Positions 1 to 10,812 of a stretch of 64,000 nt of DNA are shown piece after piece (within the stretch, counting starts at the first letter, position 1; each line of letters opens with the position of its first letter). Source of the stretch: Liriodendron chinense (taxonomy: Eukaryota > Streptophyta > Magnoliopsida > Magnoliales > Magnoliaceae); the NCBI GenBank assembly GCA_003013855.2, contig ML058449.1, forward strand, positions 1,240,001-1,304,000, in the 5' to 3' direction. Both the position numbers and the translations under genes were made by a program. Under the pieces are notes generated by a model. The model was not told the origin of the DNA, ran no database searches, and was given only the letters and a program-made list of their open reading frames with translations.

Positions 1-640
1 TCGGACTAAAATGCTGTGTAAGCGATGCTGGAAATCACACTTTTTTTTGTTTTTTGTTTTTAGAAAGTGTCCGGAGTCATCAGGCCTTAATGAAGACCGA
101 TGCCGGTTTTTATTGAAAATCTCTCGGGATATTGATCCTGACGTAGTTTAAGGTCTTCGGACCAGAAATTGTACAAAAGGGGGCAAACACATTTTTTTTG
201 TTTTCGAAATGATCCAGATCATCAGATCTTGGCCTGAAAGGCTGGGATCGATGCTGGTTTTAATTAAAAATCTCTCGGGACGTCGATCCCAACGTAGTTT
301 AAGGTCTTCGGACCAAAAACTGTACACGCCAGGGAAAATCTATTTTTTGTTCTTTTTTTGGAAAATATCCGGTATCAGCGGATCTTGTTTTGACGATCCA
401 GACTGCTACCGATTTTTATTAAAAAGTCCCTCGGGATCTTGATCCCGACGTAGTTTAAGGTCTTTGGACCAAAAATATGTACAGAATAGGGCAACACATT
501 TTTTTTGTTTTTGGAAAATGTCCGGTGTCAGCGGATCTTGATCAAGACCGATACCGGCTTTTATTGAAAATCCCTCGGGATATTGATCCCGACGTAGTTT
601 AAGGTCTTCGGACCCAAAAATTGTACAAGAGGGCAGCAAT
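1..640. repeat. Minisatellite, units of about 140-156 bp, four units (element B)
   Basis: A tandem array whose core (CTCGGGAT..GATCCCGACGTAG then TTTAAGGTCTTCGGACC) recurs near 153, 294, 450 and 593. Each unit also has a T-rich stretch and a 'gaccgatgccggtttttatt' phrase. Two inverted repeats occur per unit: CGGGATC-tt-GATCCCG, and GGTC-TTCG-GACC (GGTC-TTTG-GACC in the third unit). The same array, longer, is at 9300-10380 in element A. The short ORFs in it run in both directions and are by-products of the repeat. The left end is cut by the window. Confidence 0.85.
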
Positions 641-718
641 CCAGGTTGGAGACTACGGGAATTCTTCTTGGAATGGTTCGGATCATCAGGTCATACCCTT
701 GGATGGTTGAGATCACTG

Positions 719-1059
719 TTTGACCAAGTCAATCTTTTTCTTCCTTTTCCTTGAAAATTCCATGGAACTTTTCCACATCATCAAGCCAATTTCTCCCCAA
801 TTTCTCACAAGATGAGATTTTGGTGAGATCTCTTCTTTTTTCTCACCATTCACGTCCATCACTTCATTCTTACATGAAGGTACAAGATTCACTTGCAACC
901 ATCCTTCCCAAGGAGGAGTTCTTCCCAAGGAGAGGGGAGGAGAAGTCGATTCATCTAGGTAGGGGGTAGGACGGCCTCCTATGGGCCGCCCGGACGGTCT
1001 CTGACCCCCGGTCTCTTCGGTGGGTTGGGTAAAAGGGTGCCCTCTCCTTTTCTATATAA
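719..1059 (+). promoter_or_regulatory. Probable promoter of antisense gene aORF1 (element B)
   Basis: Reading on the plus strand there is an inverted W-box pair (TTGACCAAGTCAA, about 720-733). A GC-rich palindromic stretch follows (GGACGGCCTCC then ATGGGCCGCCCGG, about 970-995). A clear TATA box, CTATATAA, is at 1052-1059, followed by a CT-rich leader (CTCTCTCTTTTCTCTCTC) typical of plant 5' ends. The same order is kept in element A at 10471-10812. The TATA box, its conservation and its position upstream of aORF1 support a plus-strand promoter; transcription itself is inferred. Confidence 0.6.
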
Positions 1060-3169
1060 CATGGGGCACCCTTGCCCCCTTCAACGTGCAATCTCTCTCT
1101 TTTCTCTCTCATACTCTCTCTTTTTTCAAGTTTTCTTTCTCTTCTTTGGTAGTCCTTTGCTCTTTTCAAGTGGTGGGCCTTAGAGAAGTTTTGGGACAGC
1201 AAGGTGGTCCCTCTTTGGTGAGTGGTAAAGGTATGGACCACTTCCTTTCCCTTTCTTGTCCTTTTCCTTCTTCATTATCTCTTCTCATGACCCTTTTCTC
1301 TTTCCATGTAGCTATTCCAAAAAAAGTGAGGGTGGGCCCAAGTGTTTTTGTCCATTTTCTAAATCTCAAGTCTTTTTCAAAGGTGGTGCATGGAGAAGGA
1401 CATTGCAAGCTCTCCACTTCATTTTTCTTTCTTCTTTTCATACTCCCTTCATGTGTATGTAAAGGGTGATTTTGCCATGTCATCAAGTGTGCATGGCAAA
1501 ATACTCTATCTTTTTCATGAGAGTTGGGCCTCTTTTCATATGTATCAAATGGGCTCAAAGTGAAGTCATGGCCCTTGGTATATTTGATGGGCCCAATGCT
1601 TCATTTTGGGCTCCCTCATGCTTTCTTGCCCTTATCATTTTTCCTTAATGCTCTTCCTTTCTTTTCCATCTTCTTTTCAAGGTTTAGGCCCATGGGCATG
1701 GTAGGGCCCATCTCAAATTTTGGGCTCATGGGGCTCACTTAGGTGACCCCATCTTTCTTCACATATGTATGGACCAAGATGACTAGCCCATTCTTCATTT
1801 TGGATCTCAAGTGGGCTAGATTTCCTAGTTGGGCCTTTATGGACAAATGACCCAAGCCTTCCACCATCTCTTGATTATGATGTACATCCTTGTACAAAGT
1901 GTGGTGGGTTCCTTAGAATTTTTTCATATGGATGGGCTTTTGGGCCTTCATTGAAACTTGTGCACTTCTTTGAACCATGTGTGCCCCACTACACTTTGTC
2001 CATGTAGGCTTTTTCTTTTCATGTTATTTTCTTTTGATGGATGGAGGACTTGAGTTACTTGACCATCTACAAGTCCCATGAGTGAGTTGTTCCAACAATC
2101 TCACTAAGTTTCAAATGGCTTTTTCCATGAGGTAGGAAAGTGGTTCTCAAGAATTTCCCCTTAATGTTGTCAACCTCAAATGGATGATCCTCAAGTAAGC
2201 CATCCATACAACCATGGCTCCTTGATCTTTTCTTTGGGGGCTTGGTGGGTCATCCACCATCATTCTCAAGTATGAGTGATTTCTTTTTCAATTTGTGAGA
2301 AAGAATGATACCCATAAGTTGCCCATTTTTGTCCCATGCTTTGGGACATTTTGGATTTTGATCTTCAAGTGGGCTATGTGTACCATTCTTATCCATTTTC
2401 ATGATGGTTGGGTGACTCATCAAGCCATGCCCTTGTGCTCAAATGGTCTCCCTTTTTAGTAAAGAAATTGGTGCACATTAGTTGCCCAAACTTACCCTTT
2501 CATGGGCATTTTCAACTTGGTTATTCATGTGGGCTATGTGCATCAACTTTTACCATTAGCTTCCTTGATTCATATGTTTGTGGGTAGACCTCCTTGTTGT
2601 ATTCTCATGGTTAAAACTTTCATCAAGATGAGGCACATAAGGTTGCCCATGGTTAACCCATGAATGGGTCCTCATGTTCTTCAAAGTGGGCTATGTGCTC
2701 TCTCCAATCCATTGAGATGAGTCATTTGGGTTGCTCTTGGGGGCCCACTTCTCTCCTATTCTCCACTTGTCCATGTATATGTGTAAAAAGGTGGAAACAC
2801 CTTAAATGAGAATCATGGCCTTGGCATAAAAGTGGACCAATCCTTGGCCACATATAGACTTTGAAAGGGGATTTCTCATGTGAAGTAGGATTCTTGTCCT
2901 TTGTTGATCTCGTGACACTTGAGTGCATTTGTTGTCCAAAATGTGTCCTTGGATGATGGACTTTTCTTACCTAAGGCATGCCATGCAACCCTCTTTAAGG
3001 TGGGCCTTACTTTTTCCAATGAGCCCAACACATATCCTAAGTGACACATGGAGTTGGACTTTAGATTTTGCATTTGAATGTGAGTCCAATCCCATGGGTT
3101 TCTTGGATGATAATTTGGATTTTAACGGGTAAGGGATAGGGACTTACCTTGCCAGGCTTGTAGGATTCA
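1060..3169 (+). other. 2.1-kb leader of aORF1, probably with a 5'-UTR intron (element B)
   Basis: There is no coding domain here. After the TATA box come a CT-rich leader and a good splice donor (CTTTG|GTGAGT, GT at 1218). Just before the aORF1 ATG lies a possible acceptor (GCTTGTAG, ending at 3163). Together they would remove about 1.95 kb. The same donor and acceptor are kept in element A (10971 and 12910). The body is rich in GGGCCC/GGGCCT phrases and T-rich stretches. The short ORFs in it are not conserved as proteins. Confidence 0.4.
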
Positions 3170-4665
3170 ATGGCGGATGGTACCAGAGGTCACCGAGTGA
3201 TTGATGAAGATGATCCTGCCTTCATCGTCCGCCGAGGGGACCACATGTGTTCCTTAGCTATGGAGCATCAACCTCTTCCTGCTATCAAGGGTCGAGGTAC
3301 CAGGGATCGCTGGGACAACTGGGTGAAGGATCCACAGCCCTTGCTAGAACGAGTACTGGATGGTACTCCTTTTGCTGGCCTCCTCACCTTACGTTTTCGT
3401 AACAACGATGCTAACCGCATGATGCTCGCGGCCCTTTGCGAGAGGTGGCGGGACGAGACCCACACCTTCCAACTCCCTTGTGGTGAATGGGGAATAACTC
3501 CCCTGGACATTTATATGCAAGTAGGCTTTCCGTTTCATGGAACAGTTGTTCCTCAAGTCAGCTCTCTGGCTCCCCTCACTTCCACTGACTGGCTACGTCT
3601 CGTTGGTGATGTCCCACCCGAGGGTGAATTCCAAGGCCATCAAGTAAAGATGCGATGGTTCTACAACACTTTTGCCTCCGTCATCCCCACCACTGAGCGA
3701 GAGGCCCTCCACAAAGCCCGGGCCATAATCACTTATGCCTTCGGGTCCTTCCTCTTCTGCCATGCGAATGAGAGGGTTGATCCTAAATTTCTTCGTTTAG
3801 TCGAGGATCTTCATTATCCCTATAACTGGAATGGGGCTATCTTGACCCATATCTTCCAAGGTCTGGACAAGACCTGTCGGCATAGCCGGTCCTTCACAGA
3901 TTTCTGGCCTGTCGTTGAGGTATCTCTTCTTTCACCTTTCTTGAAGGGCTTTCGCCTTCTTTCTTTTTCTGATCAATAGATGTGTCTTTTGCCCAGACCT
4001 GTTTTTATGACCATTTTCCCCATCTCATGCCGAGGATGCGAGATGATGTTGAACCCTCTCTGTATCGCCACATGTACTGGCACCAGCAAAACCGTCAGCG
4101 GAACGCCCGAGTTTCTGGGGACAATTGGCGTGCTGACATAGACGGGTTGACCGTTGAGGACGTAAGTATCTTGCTTTTCTTTGCCCTCGTGCTGTACTGT
4201 AACTGATCGTGGTGACCTCATTTGCTGCAGCTCACTCGGATGCCATATGCCAGTTTTCCTCTCTATTATACCCCCTAGCGTGTGGAGGCATACGATGCTT
4301 CATGTCTCCGTATCATGCTTTCCGACGCTGAATCTTTTCAGTGGTATCTGGGGGAGAGGTTGCTTCGGCAAGTTACTGGGGTGGCTCGGGTCCCTTGTTC
4401 TGCACCTCCCCCAGCTGCTCGGATGCCAGTTGATGAGAGAGTTGAGGCTCTCGTGGGCCAACCCAGATTTCGTTTCACGATCCCGGATCGTGACTATGAT
4501 GAGTGGTATCTGCTGTACGGCCAGGGGCCTCTGCTTCCTTCGCTCTATGTTCCAGGGGGTCGTCGCAGGTACACTGGAGGATCAGTGACAGCTCCTTTGA
4601 TGGATCTTTATCGTCAGGAGCGGGACGAGAGGAGGGACGATGACGACTATGTTGGTGACTCGTAG
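3170..4665 (+). pseudogene. aORF1 of element B: three-exon plant mobile domain (PMD) protein, antisense to gag-pol, one premature stop
   Basis: The predicted protein has the plant mobile domain (aminotransferase-like PMD), known from plant MAIN/MAIL1-type proteins and from some transposable elements. Visible PMD features are MMLAALCERWRDETHTF followed by LPCGEWGITPLDIYMQVGFP. Exons are 3170-3919 (250 codons), 3997-4161 (55 codons) and 4231-4665 (144 codons plus stop), all in phase 0. Introns are 3920-3996 (GTATCT..CCCAG) and 4162-4230 (GTAAGT..TGCTGCAG). Without damage the product would be about 449 aa. In this copy a TAG at 4276-4278 in exon 3 replaces the CAG of element A. The start is the first ATG shared by both copies, just after a possible leader acceptor. 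The C-terminus is charged (RDERRDDDDY). The gene is antisense to the element's gag-pol. Its cellular role is unknown. Confidence 0.85.
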
Positions 4666-5238
4666 CCTGCTTGGGTATTCGGCTTTGTATGGCCTTGTAC
4701 TTTTACTTTTGTCTTCTTTTGTATCAAGCTCTTTGAATGAATATACGGTTCTTGACTTGTCTCAAATTCCTTGATGATGTCTGGATGCTTTGACCTTTGA
4801 CTTGTTCCTTAATGATTTGCAGAAGATGAGGCTTTTTAATTGCATGGCTGATGACTTGAAGGTTCAGATTGCTTGATTAGGCCTTGTGGGCCCACTTGAT
4901 GATTAGATCTTGGATTCTGGCACTTCTTTTGATGATCGAACCTTTGATCTTGCTGCTCTATGACTTGGTTAAGCTTTCCAATGGTTTGGATCCTGATAAT
5001 TTAGCCCTTGAATGGTTCAGATTGCTAGATTTGTCCCTGTGGGCCCACTTGAAACCTTAGCTTTACTTTGGGGCACCTCTTTTGATGATTTGTGGGGCTA
5101 AGAAGGTTTCTCATGGTGCAGATGATGGATTGAACGTCTCAGATCGCTTGACTTGGCTTTGTGGGCCCACTTGATGATTAGATCTTGGATTCTGGCCCTT
5201 CTTTTGATGATCAGCCCTTTGATCTTGTTGTTTGATGG
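4666..5238. repeat. Spacer between aORF1 and aORF2 with imperfect repeats bearing GTGGGCCCAC (element B)
   Basis: There is no gene here. Imperfect repeats contain phrases such as 'gatcttggattctgg' and 'ttttgatgat', and the palindrome GTGGGCCCAC occurs three times (about 4887, 5041 and 5162). The same three palindromes occur at the matching places in element A (14413-14980). GTGGGCCCAC fits the known binding preference of TCP transcription factors, so these could be regulatory sites for aORF2 downstream; that is inference. Confidence 0.6.
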
Positions 5239-5243
5239 CTCAT
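5239..5243. repeat. Target-site duplication CTCAT, left copy (element A)
   Basis: CTCAT lies directly outside the left LTR of element A and again at 29398-29402 directly outside the right LTR. Five bases is the usual size for Ty3/gypsy integration. The uninterrupted version of this place is visible inside element A itself (…ATGGCTCATGTAGGTTCTTC near 14966-14985), which confirms that A inserted into B. Confidence 0.95.
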
Positions 5244-6760
5244 TGTGGAACCTCGCCGATTTCTCCGCGCTCCCACACGACGTCGTTCTCCCTTTCCCTT
5301 TCCTTTCGGAAAAGAAGGAGATGAGGATGCGTGAGTGCGAAATCGCCGTTTGTGCCACTGGCTTGCCTCGTTCTCGAGGGCTTCGTTTGGTTGTCGTATT
5401 GAGCTGGATGTGTTTAAGTGAATTTATATAAGACCAGAGTCGCCACTAGCCAGTTACTTCGAATCTACAGTCGGCTAGACCCCGTAGAAACGTTAGAGAA
5501 GGGAATCCGAAGATTCCTTCCTCTAAAATGACTCCTGTTGATCTGCGGTCAGAGATTCAAGGTAAGGGATCACGGTTACAGGGTGGGAAGAGGTTAAGCA
5601 CCCCACACACTGCCCGTACCGAAGTACGGTCTCTACTTCACAGAATCGATCGAATACTTGAAAGTCTAATTTAATCCTCGTATATTCTCATGAATGACAT
5701 GATGCATGGATGCGGGTCTGAACAGTAAGAGTTTCTGATGGGCAGGTTCCAACAACGGGCAAGCCCAGAGCGTACGCTCGAACTGACAGGTGCTTAATAT
5801 AAGACGTATGCAGTGTGCTTGAATGGTCAAGGTGTTTTATGGTGAAGCATGAATGCAGGTCTGAACAGTAAGAGTTTCTGATGGGCAGGTTCCAACAACG
5901 GGCAAGCCCAGAGCATACGCTCGAACTGACAGGTGCTTAATATAAAGACATATGCATGTGTGCTTGAGTAATCAAGGTGCTTGTAGTGAAGCAGGGGGGT
6001 TGGAAGGAAAGTAAATGTTGCACTTATGCTAGATGCAAATGAGATGATGCTGGAAAAAGAGTAACTGGATGGACGGAGGTGTCGCAAGGATTGGCTTCGA
6101 GTGGCTGGATCAAGACTTGGATGGCTTGGGAGGCTTGGACCAGTGGTCAGGCTGGGCTGGACCAGGGCTAGACTCTCCTCACTCGGGCTCTCCTTGGTGA
6201 AGGAATGGGCTAAAGGATGAAGGAGGGTGACTCAGACGGACGGGCTCTCTCTGGCTGAGTGGTCTGTTGAAATGAGAAGGGGAGGGGGGTATTTATAGCA
6301 GCGGACAATGGCAGATTGCGTAATTTTGTCCGGGCGGCCTGCCATGGGCCGCCCGTACGGCCGCTCCTCGGTTTCCAGCGAGTACGGCCGTTCCCTCGGG
6401 GCTGCTGTTGGACTCGCTGGTCGACTCAGTGAGTTGACTCAGCGGGTCGACTCGGTGGTTTGACTCGACGGGTTGACTCGACGGGTTGACTCGGTGTTTT
6501 GACTCGACGGGTTGACTCAGCGGGTTAACTCAGCGAGTTGACTCAGTGAGTTTGACTTTTTTTGGGGTCTTTTTGACTGGACTTTTTTATGGGGGGTTTT
6601 TCAGGGTGGTGTTTAGGACTGGGTTCAGGCTTGAACTGGACTATGGAATGGGGCTTACAAGGGTGAGTTTGGCTGAGTTTGGACTTGGGATTTGGGGGTA
6701 TGGTCCTCCGTTCAACCAGCTATCTCTACCAACAGTGTAGCCGAAGGTGGGGTGTCTACA
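5244..6760 (-). repeat. 3' LTR of element A (1517 bp)
   Basis: On the plus strand it begins TGTGGAACC and ends GTGTCTACA; read on the element strand this is TGTAGACACC..TTCCACA. It is near-identical to 27867-29397. The differences include loss of a 15-bp and a 9-bp tandem unit and an extra 7 bp near the end. It contains the GC-rich palindrome (about 6330-6356), TTGACT repeats (6420-6560) and a minus-strand TATA box (TATAAAT at 6291-6297). An internal tandem duplication of about 143 bp (from about 5704 and 5846) is shared with the 5' LTR of A but absent from the LTR of B. Confidence 0.95.
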
Positions 6761-6774
6761 GATGCCCCTCTTTG
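6761..6774 (-). other. Polypurine tract of element A
   Basis: Directly inside the 3' LTR the element strand reads AAAGAGGGGCATC. It is purine-rich and abuts TGTAGACACC, which is the position of the plus-strand DNA primer in LTR retrotransposons. Confidence 0.75.
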
Positions 6775-6830
6775 GCAGAGGTTGCATGCAACCGAATGCC
6801 AAAGCGAGTGGACACCCCACTTCTGACCCG

Positions 6831-7745
6831 GTCATTCATGGATCATGGTCTGAAATCTTTGCTTGCTTTTGCATCTGTGCCAGTTGATCGTTTGGAGATC
6901 GATCACTCGCACATACCGCGGAAGTTTGGAGAAAACGTTGCGATTGTCCCTGCAGTTTGCTGCAACCTGGGTACCCAATCGCAACCCTTCCATTCCCGAT
7001 CGGTACTAACATCGGAAAGGTACAGCAGAGCCTCTGCGTCGACAGTCTTACGAGGTTACTGACCCTGTGATTGATTGTATGTTTGATGTTTTCCCAGATC
7101 ACTCCAGGAGTACTTGTTTCGCTTGACTGTCAAAGTGGTTAGACGCCCTGCGTCCGATAGTCTTACGGGATTCTACTACGCCGACTTGGACTCAGTCAAG
7201 GTACTTCAGGCATCCACGCCTAGATATGTGCGGGTGGGATTTTCCACCCGATCTGCTGGTTTTGATGCTTGGTTTGCAATTCATTCTTTCCTTGATTGTG
7301 GTCTGGAATCTTTGTTGTCCTTTGTATCTGAGTCAGTTGATTGTCTGGAAATTGATAACTCGCACATACCGCGAGAGTTTGGAGAAAACGTTGCGATTGT
7401 CCCTGCAGTTTGCTGCAACCTGGGTACCCAATCGCAACCCTTCCATTCCCGATCGGTACTAACATCGGAAAGGTACAGCAGAGCCTCTGCGTCCGTTAGT
7501 CTTACAAGGTTACTGACCCTGTGATTGATTGTATGTTTGATGTTTTCCCAGATCACTCCAGGAGTACTTGTTTCGCTTGACTGTCAAAGTGGTTAGACGC
7601 CCTGCGTCAGATAGTCTTACGGGATTCTACTACGCCGACTTGGACTCAGTCAAGGTACTTCAGGCATCCACGCCTAGGTATGTGCGGGTGAACTCTTTCC
7701 ACCCAATCTGCTGATTTTAATACTTGGGTTACAATTCATCGTTTC
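6831..7745. repeat. Tandem duplication, period about 452 bp (element A, next to the 3' LTR)
   Basis: The block containing 'gaaaacgttgcgattgtccc' starts at 6931 and again at 7383. The copies run side by side and stay similar through 'tccacgcctag.tatgtgcggg' (7213 and 7667). Short ORFs in the two units (for example 6679-7062 and 7114-7524) share a stretch but lack recognisable domains and do not look like genes. Confidence 0.85.
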
Positions 7746-9299
7746 CACCTGTTCAAATGGTTTCTGTGACCGAGCCCTTTTGGCTTTCATCTTTTTTGTA
7801 TCTTGGCATGTGGTACGACCGCACTGACACTGGAGTTCAGTTCGACCGTACTTTGAGTGCATTGGATCCAATGGTCTCCGGGGAAACCGCGAGACATCGG
7901 ATCTTATTTGATTTTTGCGTCGGCTCCTACCCAGAGATATGGAAGATCTCCTGGTGTTTTGGGGGCAGAACGCTCTACTGGAAAATATTTTTGAATTTTT
8001 GAAAAAGCACCCACTCTGGGGAGTGATACTCCGTGGGTTTTTTATTTGCAAATAGAAATATTTTTTATCTTTTTGAAATGGAAATCTGGTTTGCATGTGC
8101 CTCCACTAGGGATGCCTGTGGGGTCTTTAGCTAACCGACTTTTATTTTGAAAGCAGGTAAACATGATGATTGATGCGATGGATGCTGATGCATGGAGATG
8201 TATGATGAATGCATGGTTTGGCTCATTCTCTTTTCGTTTGATGATTTTGCTTTTGCTGCAGATGCTGAGAATTTTGAGCTTATTGCTTGCAGGGTTGTAC
8301 TCCCTTGGGGATTTTTCTTTTTGATACGGAGGTTTGGACAGCGGGTTGGTCAAGATCCCGACCCATGGTCGATCAGGTCCATCGTCCCAAGATGCTGTTT
8401 CTTTGCTAATGAGAATGTACGAGGATATCATTCGACTTCAAGATGTTCTTCTGGGCATACATGTGATTGAGATGGTGTTTGGTTGCCCGTTTTGGTCAAG
8501 ATTCCAATTTGCGGGCGATTGGATCCGTCATCCCATACTGTGAAGTGAGCGGAGTTCAAGACTCCTGAATTGTAGTGCTGGGGATGCTAATTTTTGTGAT
8601 TTTTGCAGATATTTGGATCCGAATCTTTACCTGAGAGGGTAGAGATTGGTTTATTGAAAACACAGTAAATATTTTTGTGATTTTGAAAGTTTTGGCTGCA
8701 AGCAAAGGAAATATTTTTGTGTTTTTCGAAGAGGTGATTTTGCAATGTTTTTGTATTTTGTGATTTTTCTGAAATGCAGGGAAAAGATGTGGAATTTCCA
8801 TCCACTTCCAGCTTCTACTGCTAGTAAGGCACCCGATCCATTTTACGTCAGCGAGCAAGACGAGTCTCACACAGTTAAGTGCCGTAGTTTTACATCTTCG
8901 GATGAGGGGATTTTGAGGGTTTTCAGTCAACACACCCACAAAGTTGCCTGTTCCTCATGTGCAATGCACATAGACCACGTATTGTCCGACGGACTCCTTC
9001 GGCCACAAAATGAGCCACATCCTCACATTTCCCTTAGTCAATCCAGTTTGGGGTCTTACGTTGCTCACAATTCCGTGAGGGTGAGCTCCACCTCCCAACA
9101 GCCTTAATCCCCTTCATGAGTTCTAGGAACAGGGAACATCCGTCAGCTTCAACAGCGACTTCCAACTCAAGGTTGTCTATCACGGTGCGTTCAACACGAA
9201 CAGGATTGCGGAGTTCTGCCCGCCTCAGCCTTTACCTGTTTAAAAGATTCCAGACACCCGTACGATCAAGTGTCGGCCATGTCTGGAACAGGTAAGGAA
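7746..9299. other. No recognisable gene; non-coding 3' region of element A
   Basis: I see only short ORFs on both strands without domains, T-rich and GATG-rich stretches (8157-8260), and no tandem structure as clear as its neighbours. In element orientation it lies between the minisatellite and the 452-bp duplication. Confidence 0.6.
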
Positions 9300-10380
9300 A
9301 GAAAGCCCCCGAGAAGTTAATCCCAGTGTAGTTTTAGGTCTTCGGACCACTGGGGATAAATTGGTGGATCAAAACTGGTGATGAAAACTTTTTTTGTTTT
9401 ATATTGTATATATTTTTTTGTTTTGAAAAAGTTCCAGACTTCAACTCGAGTAATCGAGATTGACACTGGTTTTTATGGAAAGCTTTAAAATATTTTTGGT
9501 ATTTTTGAGATGATCCGGGTTATCGAACCATGATCCCAACGGTCGAGGCCGATGCCGGTTTTTAGTTGAAAGTGAGAAAGGTCCCCCGAGAAATTAATCC
9601 CAGTGTAGTTTAAGGTCTTCGGACCATGAAACTGTACAAAAGAGGGGCAAACATGTTTTTTTTGTTTTTGGAAAAATGTCCGCTGTCAGCGGATGGACAA
9701 TCCAGACTGATGCTGGTTTTTATTGAAAATCTCTCGGGATGTCGATCCCGACGTAGTTTAAGGTCTTCGGACCAAAACTTTAAAAGCGGGGCTGGTAATA
9801 TATTTTTATGATTTTTGAAAATGTCTGGAGTCATTGATCTTGAGCAAACAAGACCGACGCCGGCTTTTATTGAAAATCTCTCGGGATGTCGATCCCGACG
9901 TAGTTTAAGGTCTTCGGACCCAGACTTAGTAAAAGGGGGGGGCAAACACATTTTTTATTTTTTTTCGAAATGATCCAGATCATCAGATCTTGGCCTGAAA
10001 GGCTGGGATCGATGTTGGTTTTTATTAAAAATCTCTCGGGACGTTGATCCCGACGTAGTTTAAGGTCTTCGGACCCAAAACTTTAAAAGAGGAAAGACAT
10101 TTTTTTGTTTTCTTTTTTTGGAAAAAATTCTGGGTCATCGATTCTGATTTTGATGGTCGAGATCGATACCCATTTTTATTAAAAATCCCTCGGGATCTTG
10201 ATCCCGACGTAGTTTAAGGTCTTCGGACCAGAAACTGTACAAGTGATGTATATATTTTTTTGGTTTTCTGAAAATGTCCGAAGCCACCAGATCTTGAAGA
10301 AGACTGATGCCGGTTTTATTGACAATCCCTCGGGATCTTGGTCCCGACGTAGTTTAAGGTCTTCGGACCACAATTCATAC
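9300..10380. repeat. Minisatellite, units of about 147 bp, seven cores (element A)
   Basis: The core TTTAAGGTCTTCGGACC recurs, with its preceding GTAG near 9328, 9605, 9753, 9900, 10055, 10209 and 10349. Spacing is 140-155 bp apart from the first gap of 277 bp. It corresponds to 1-640 in element B. Six of the seven cores keep a CGGGAT..ATCCCG-type inverted repeat or a remnant of it, and all seven keep GGTCTTCGGACC. ORFs across it are artefacts of the repeat. Confidence 0.88.
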
Positions 10381-10470
10381 ATGTGAACAGTAATCAAGGG
10401 CGGAGATTCTTGGGATTCTTCTTGGAATGGTTTGGATCATCTGGTCATGCCTTTGGATGGTTGAGATCAT

Positions 10471-10812
10471 TGTTTGACCAAGTCAAATTCTTCTTTCTTT
10501 TTCTTGGAAATTCCATGGAACTTTTCCACATCATCCACCCAATTTCTCACCCATTTCTCATGAGATGAGATTTTGGTGAGATTTTCTCTTTTTTCTCACC
10601 ATTCTCTTCCATCACTTCATTCTTACATGAAGGTACAAGATTCACTTGCAACCACCCTTCCCAAGGAGGAGTTCTTCCCAAGGAGAGGGAGAGGGAGGTC
10701 GTTTCACCTAGGTAGAGGCTAGGACGGCCTCCCATGGGCCGCCCGCCCGGTCTCTGCCTCCTGGTCTCTTCAGGGGGCTGGGTAAAAGGGTGCCTTCCCC
10801 TTTTCTATATAA
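10471..10812 (+). promoter_or_regulatory. Probable promoter of antisense gene aORF1 (element A)
   Basis: It has the same arrangement as in element B. An inverted W-box pair TTGACCAAGTCAA lies at about 10473-10486. The GC-rich stretch GGACGGCCTCCC then ATGGGCCGCCC is at 10722-10745. The TATA box CTATATAA is at 10805-10812, followed by a CT-rich leader. Conservation of the whole block between the two copies supports function. Confidence 0.6.

Larger units (their letters stand above)
1..5243 (-). mobile_element. Element B, left (3') part: older Tat-type Ty3/gypsy retrotransposon interrupted by element A
   Basis: This segment and 29398-43596 are one retrotransposon split by element A. The join is exact: the sequence up to CTCAT at 5239-5243 continues at 29398 (CTCATGCTGGTTCTTC), as the intact homologous stretch in element A at about 14955-15000 shows. 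It matches element A from about 9.7 kb to 14.96 kb in order: minisatellite, aORF1 promoter, long leader, aORF1, GTGGGCCCAC-rich spacer. The 3' LTR of B and about 3 kb next to it should lie left of base 1. The element reads on the minus strand; aORF1 within it reads on the plus strand. Confidence 0.88.

Noticed and set aside
1020..1742. Overlapping plus-strand ORFs (149 aa and others) before aORF1
   Set aside because: Low-complexity, Phe/Ser-rich translations of a CT-rich leader. They contain a probable splice donor and are not kept as proteins in the second copy.
3170..4665. PMD gene as an ordinary host gene
   Set aside because: It lies inside element B, is duplicated at the matching place in element A, and is flanked by element sequence on both sides.
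7674..8096. 140-aa minus-strand ORF in the 3' region of element A
   Set aside because: No recognisable domain, basic low-complexity composition, and no second copy in the window to test conservation.
9300..10380. Regular repeats resembling a CRISPR array
   Set aside because: Units of about 147 bp with similar spacers in a plant retrotransposon are a minisatellite; there are no unique spacers and no cas genes.
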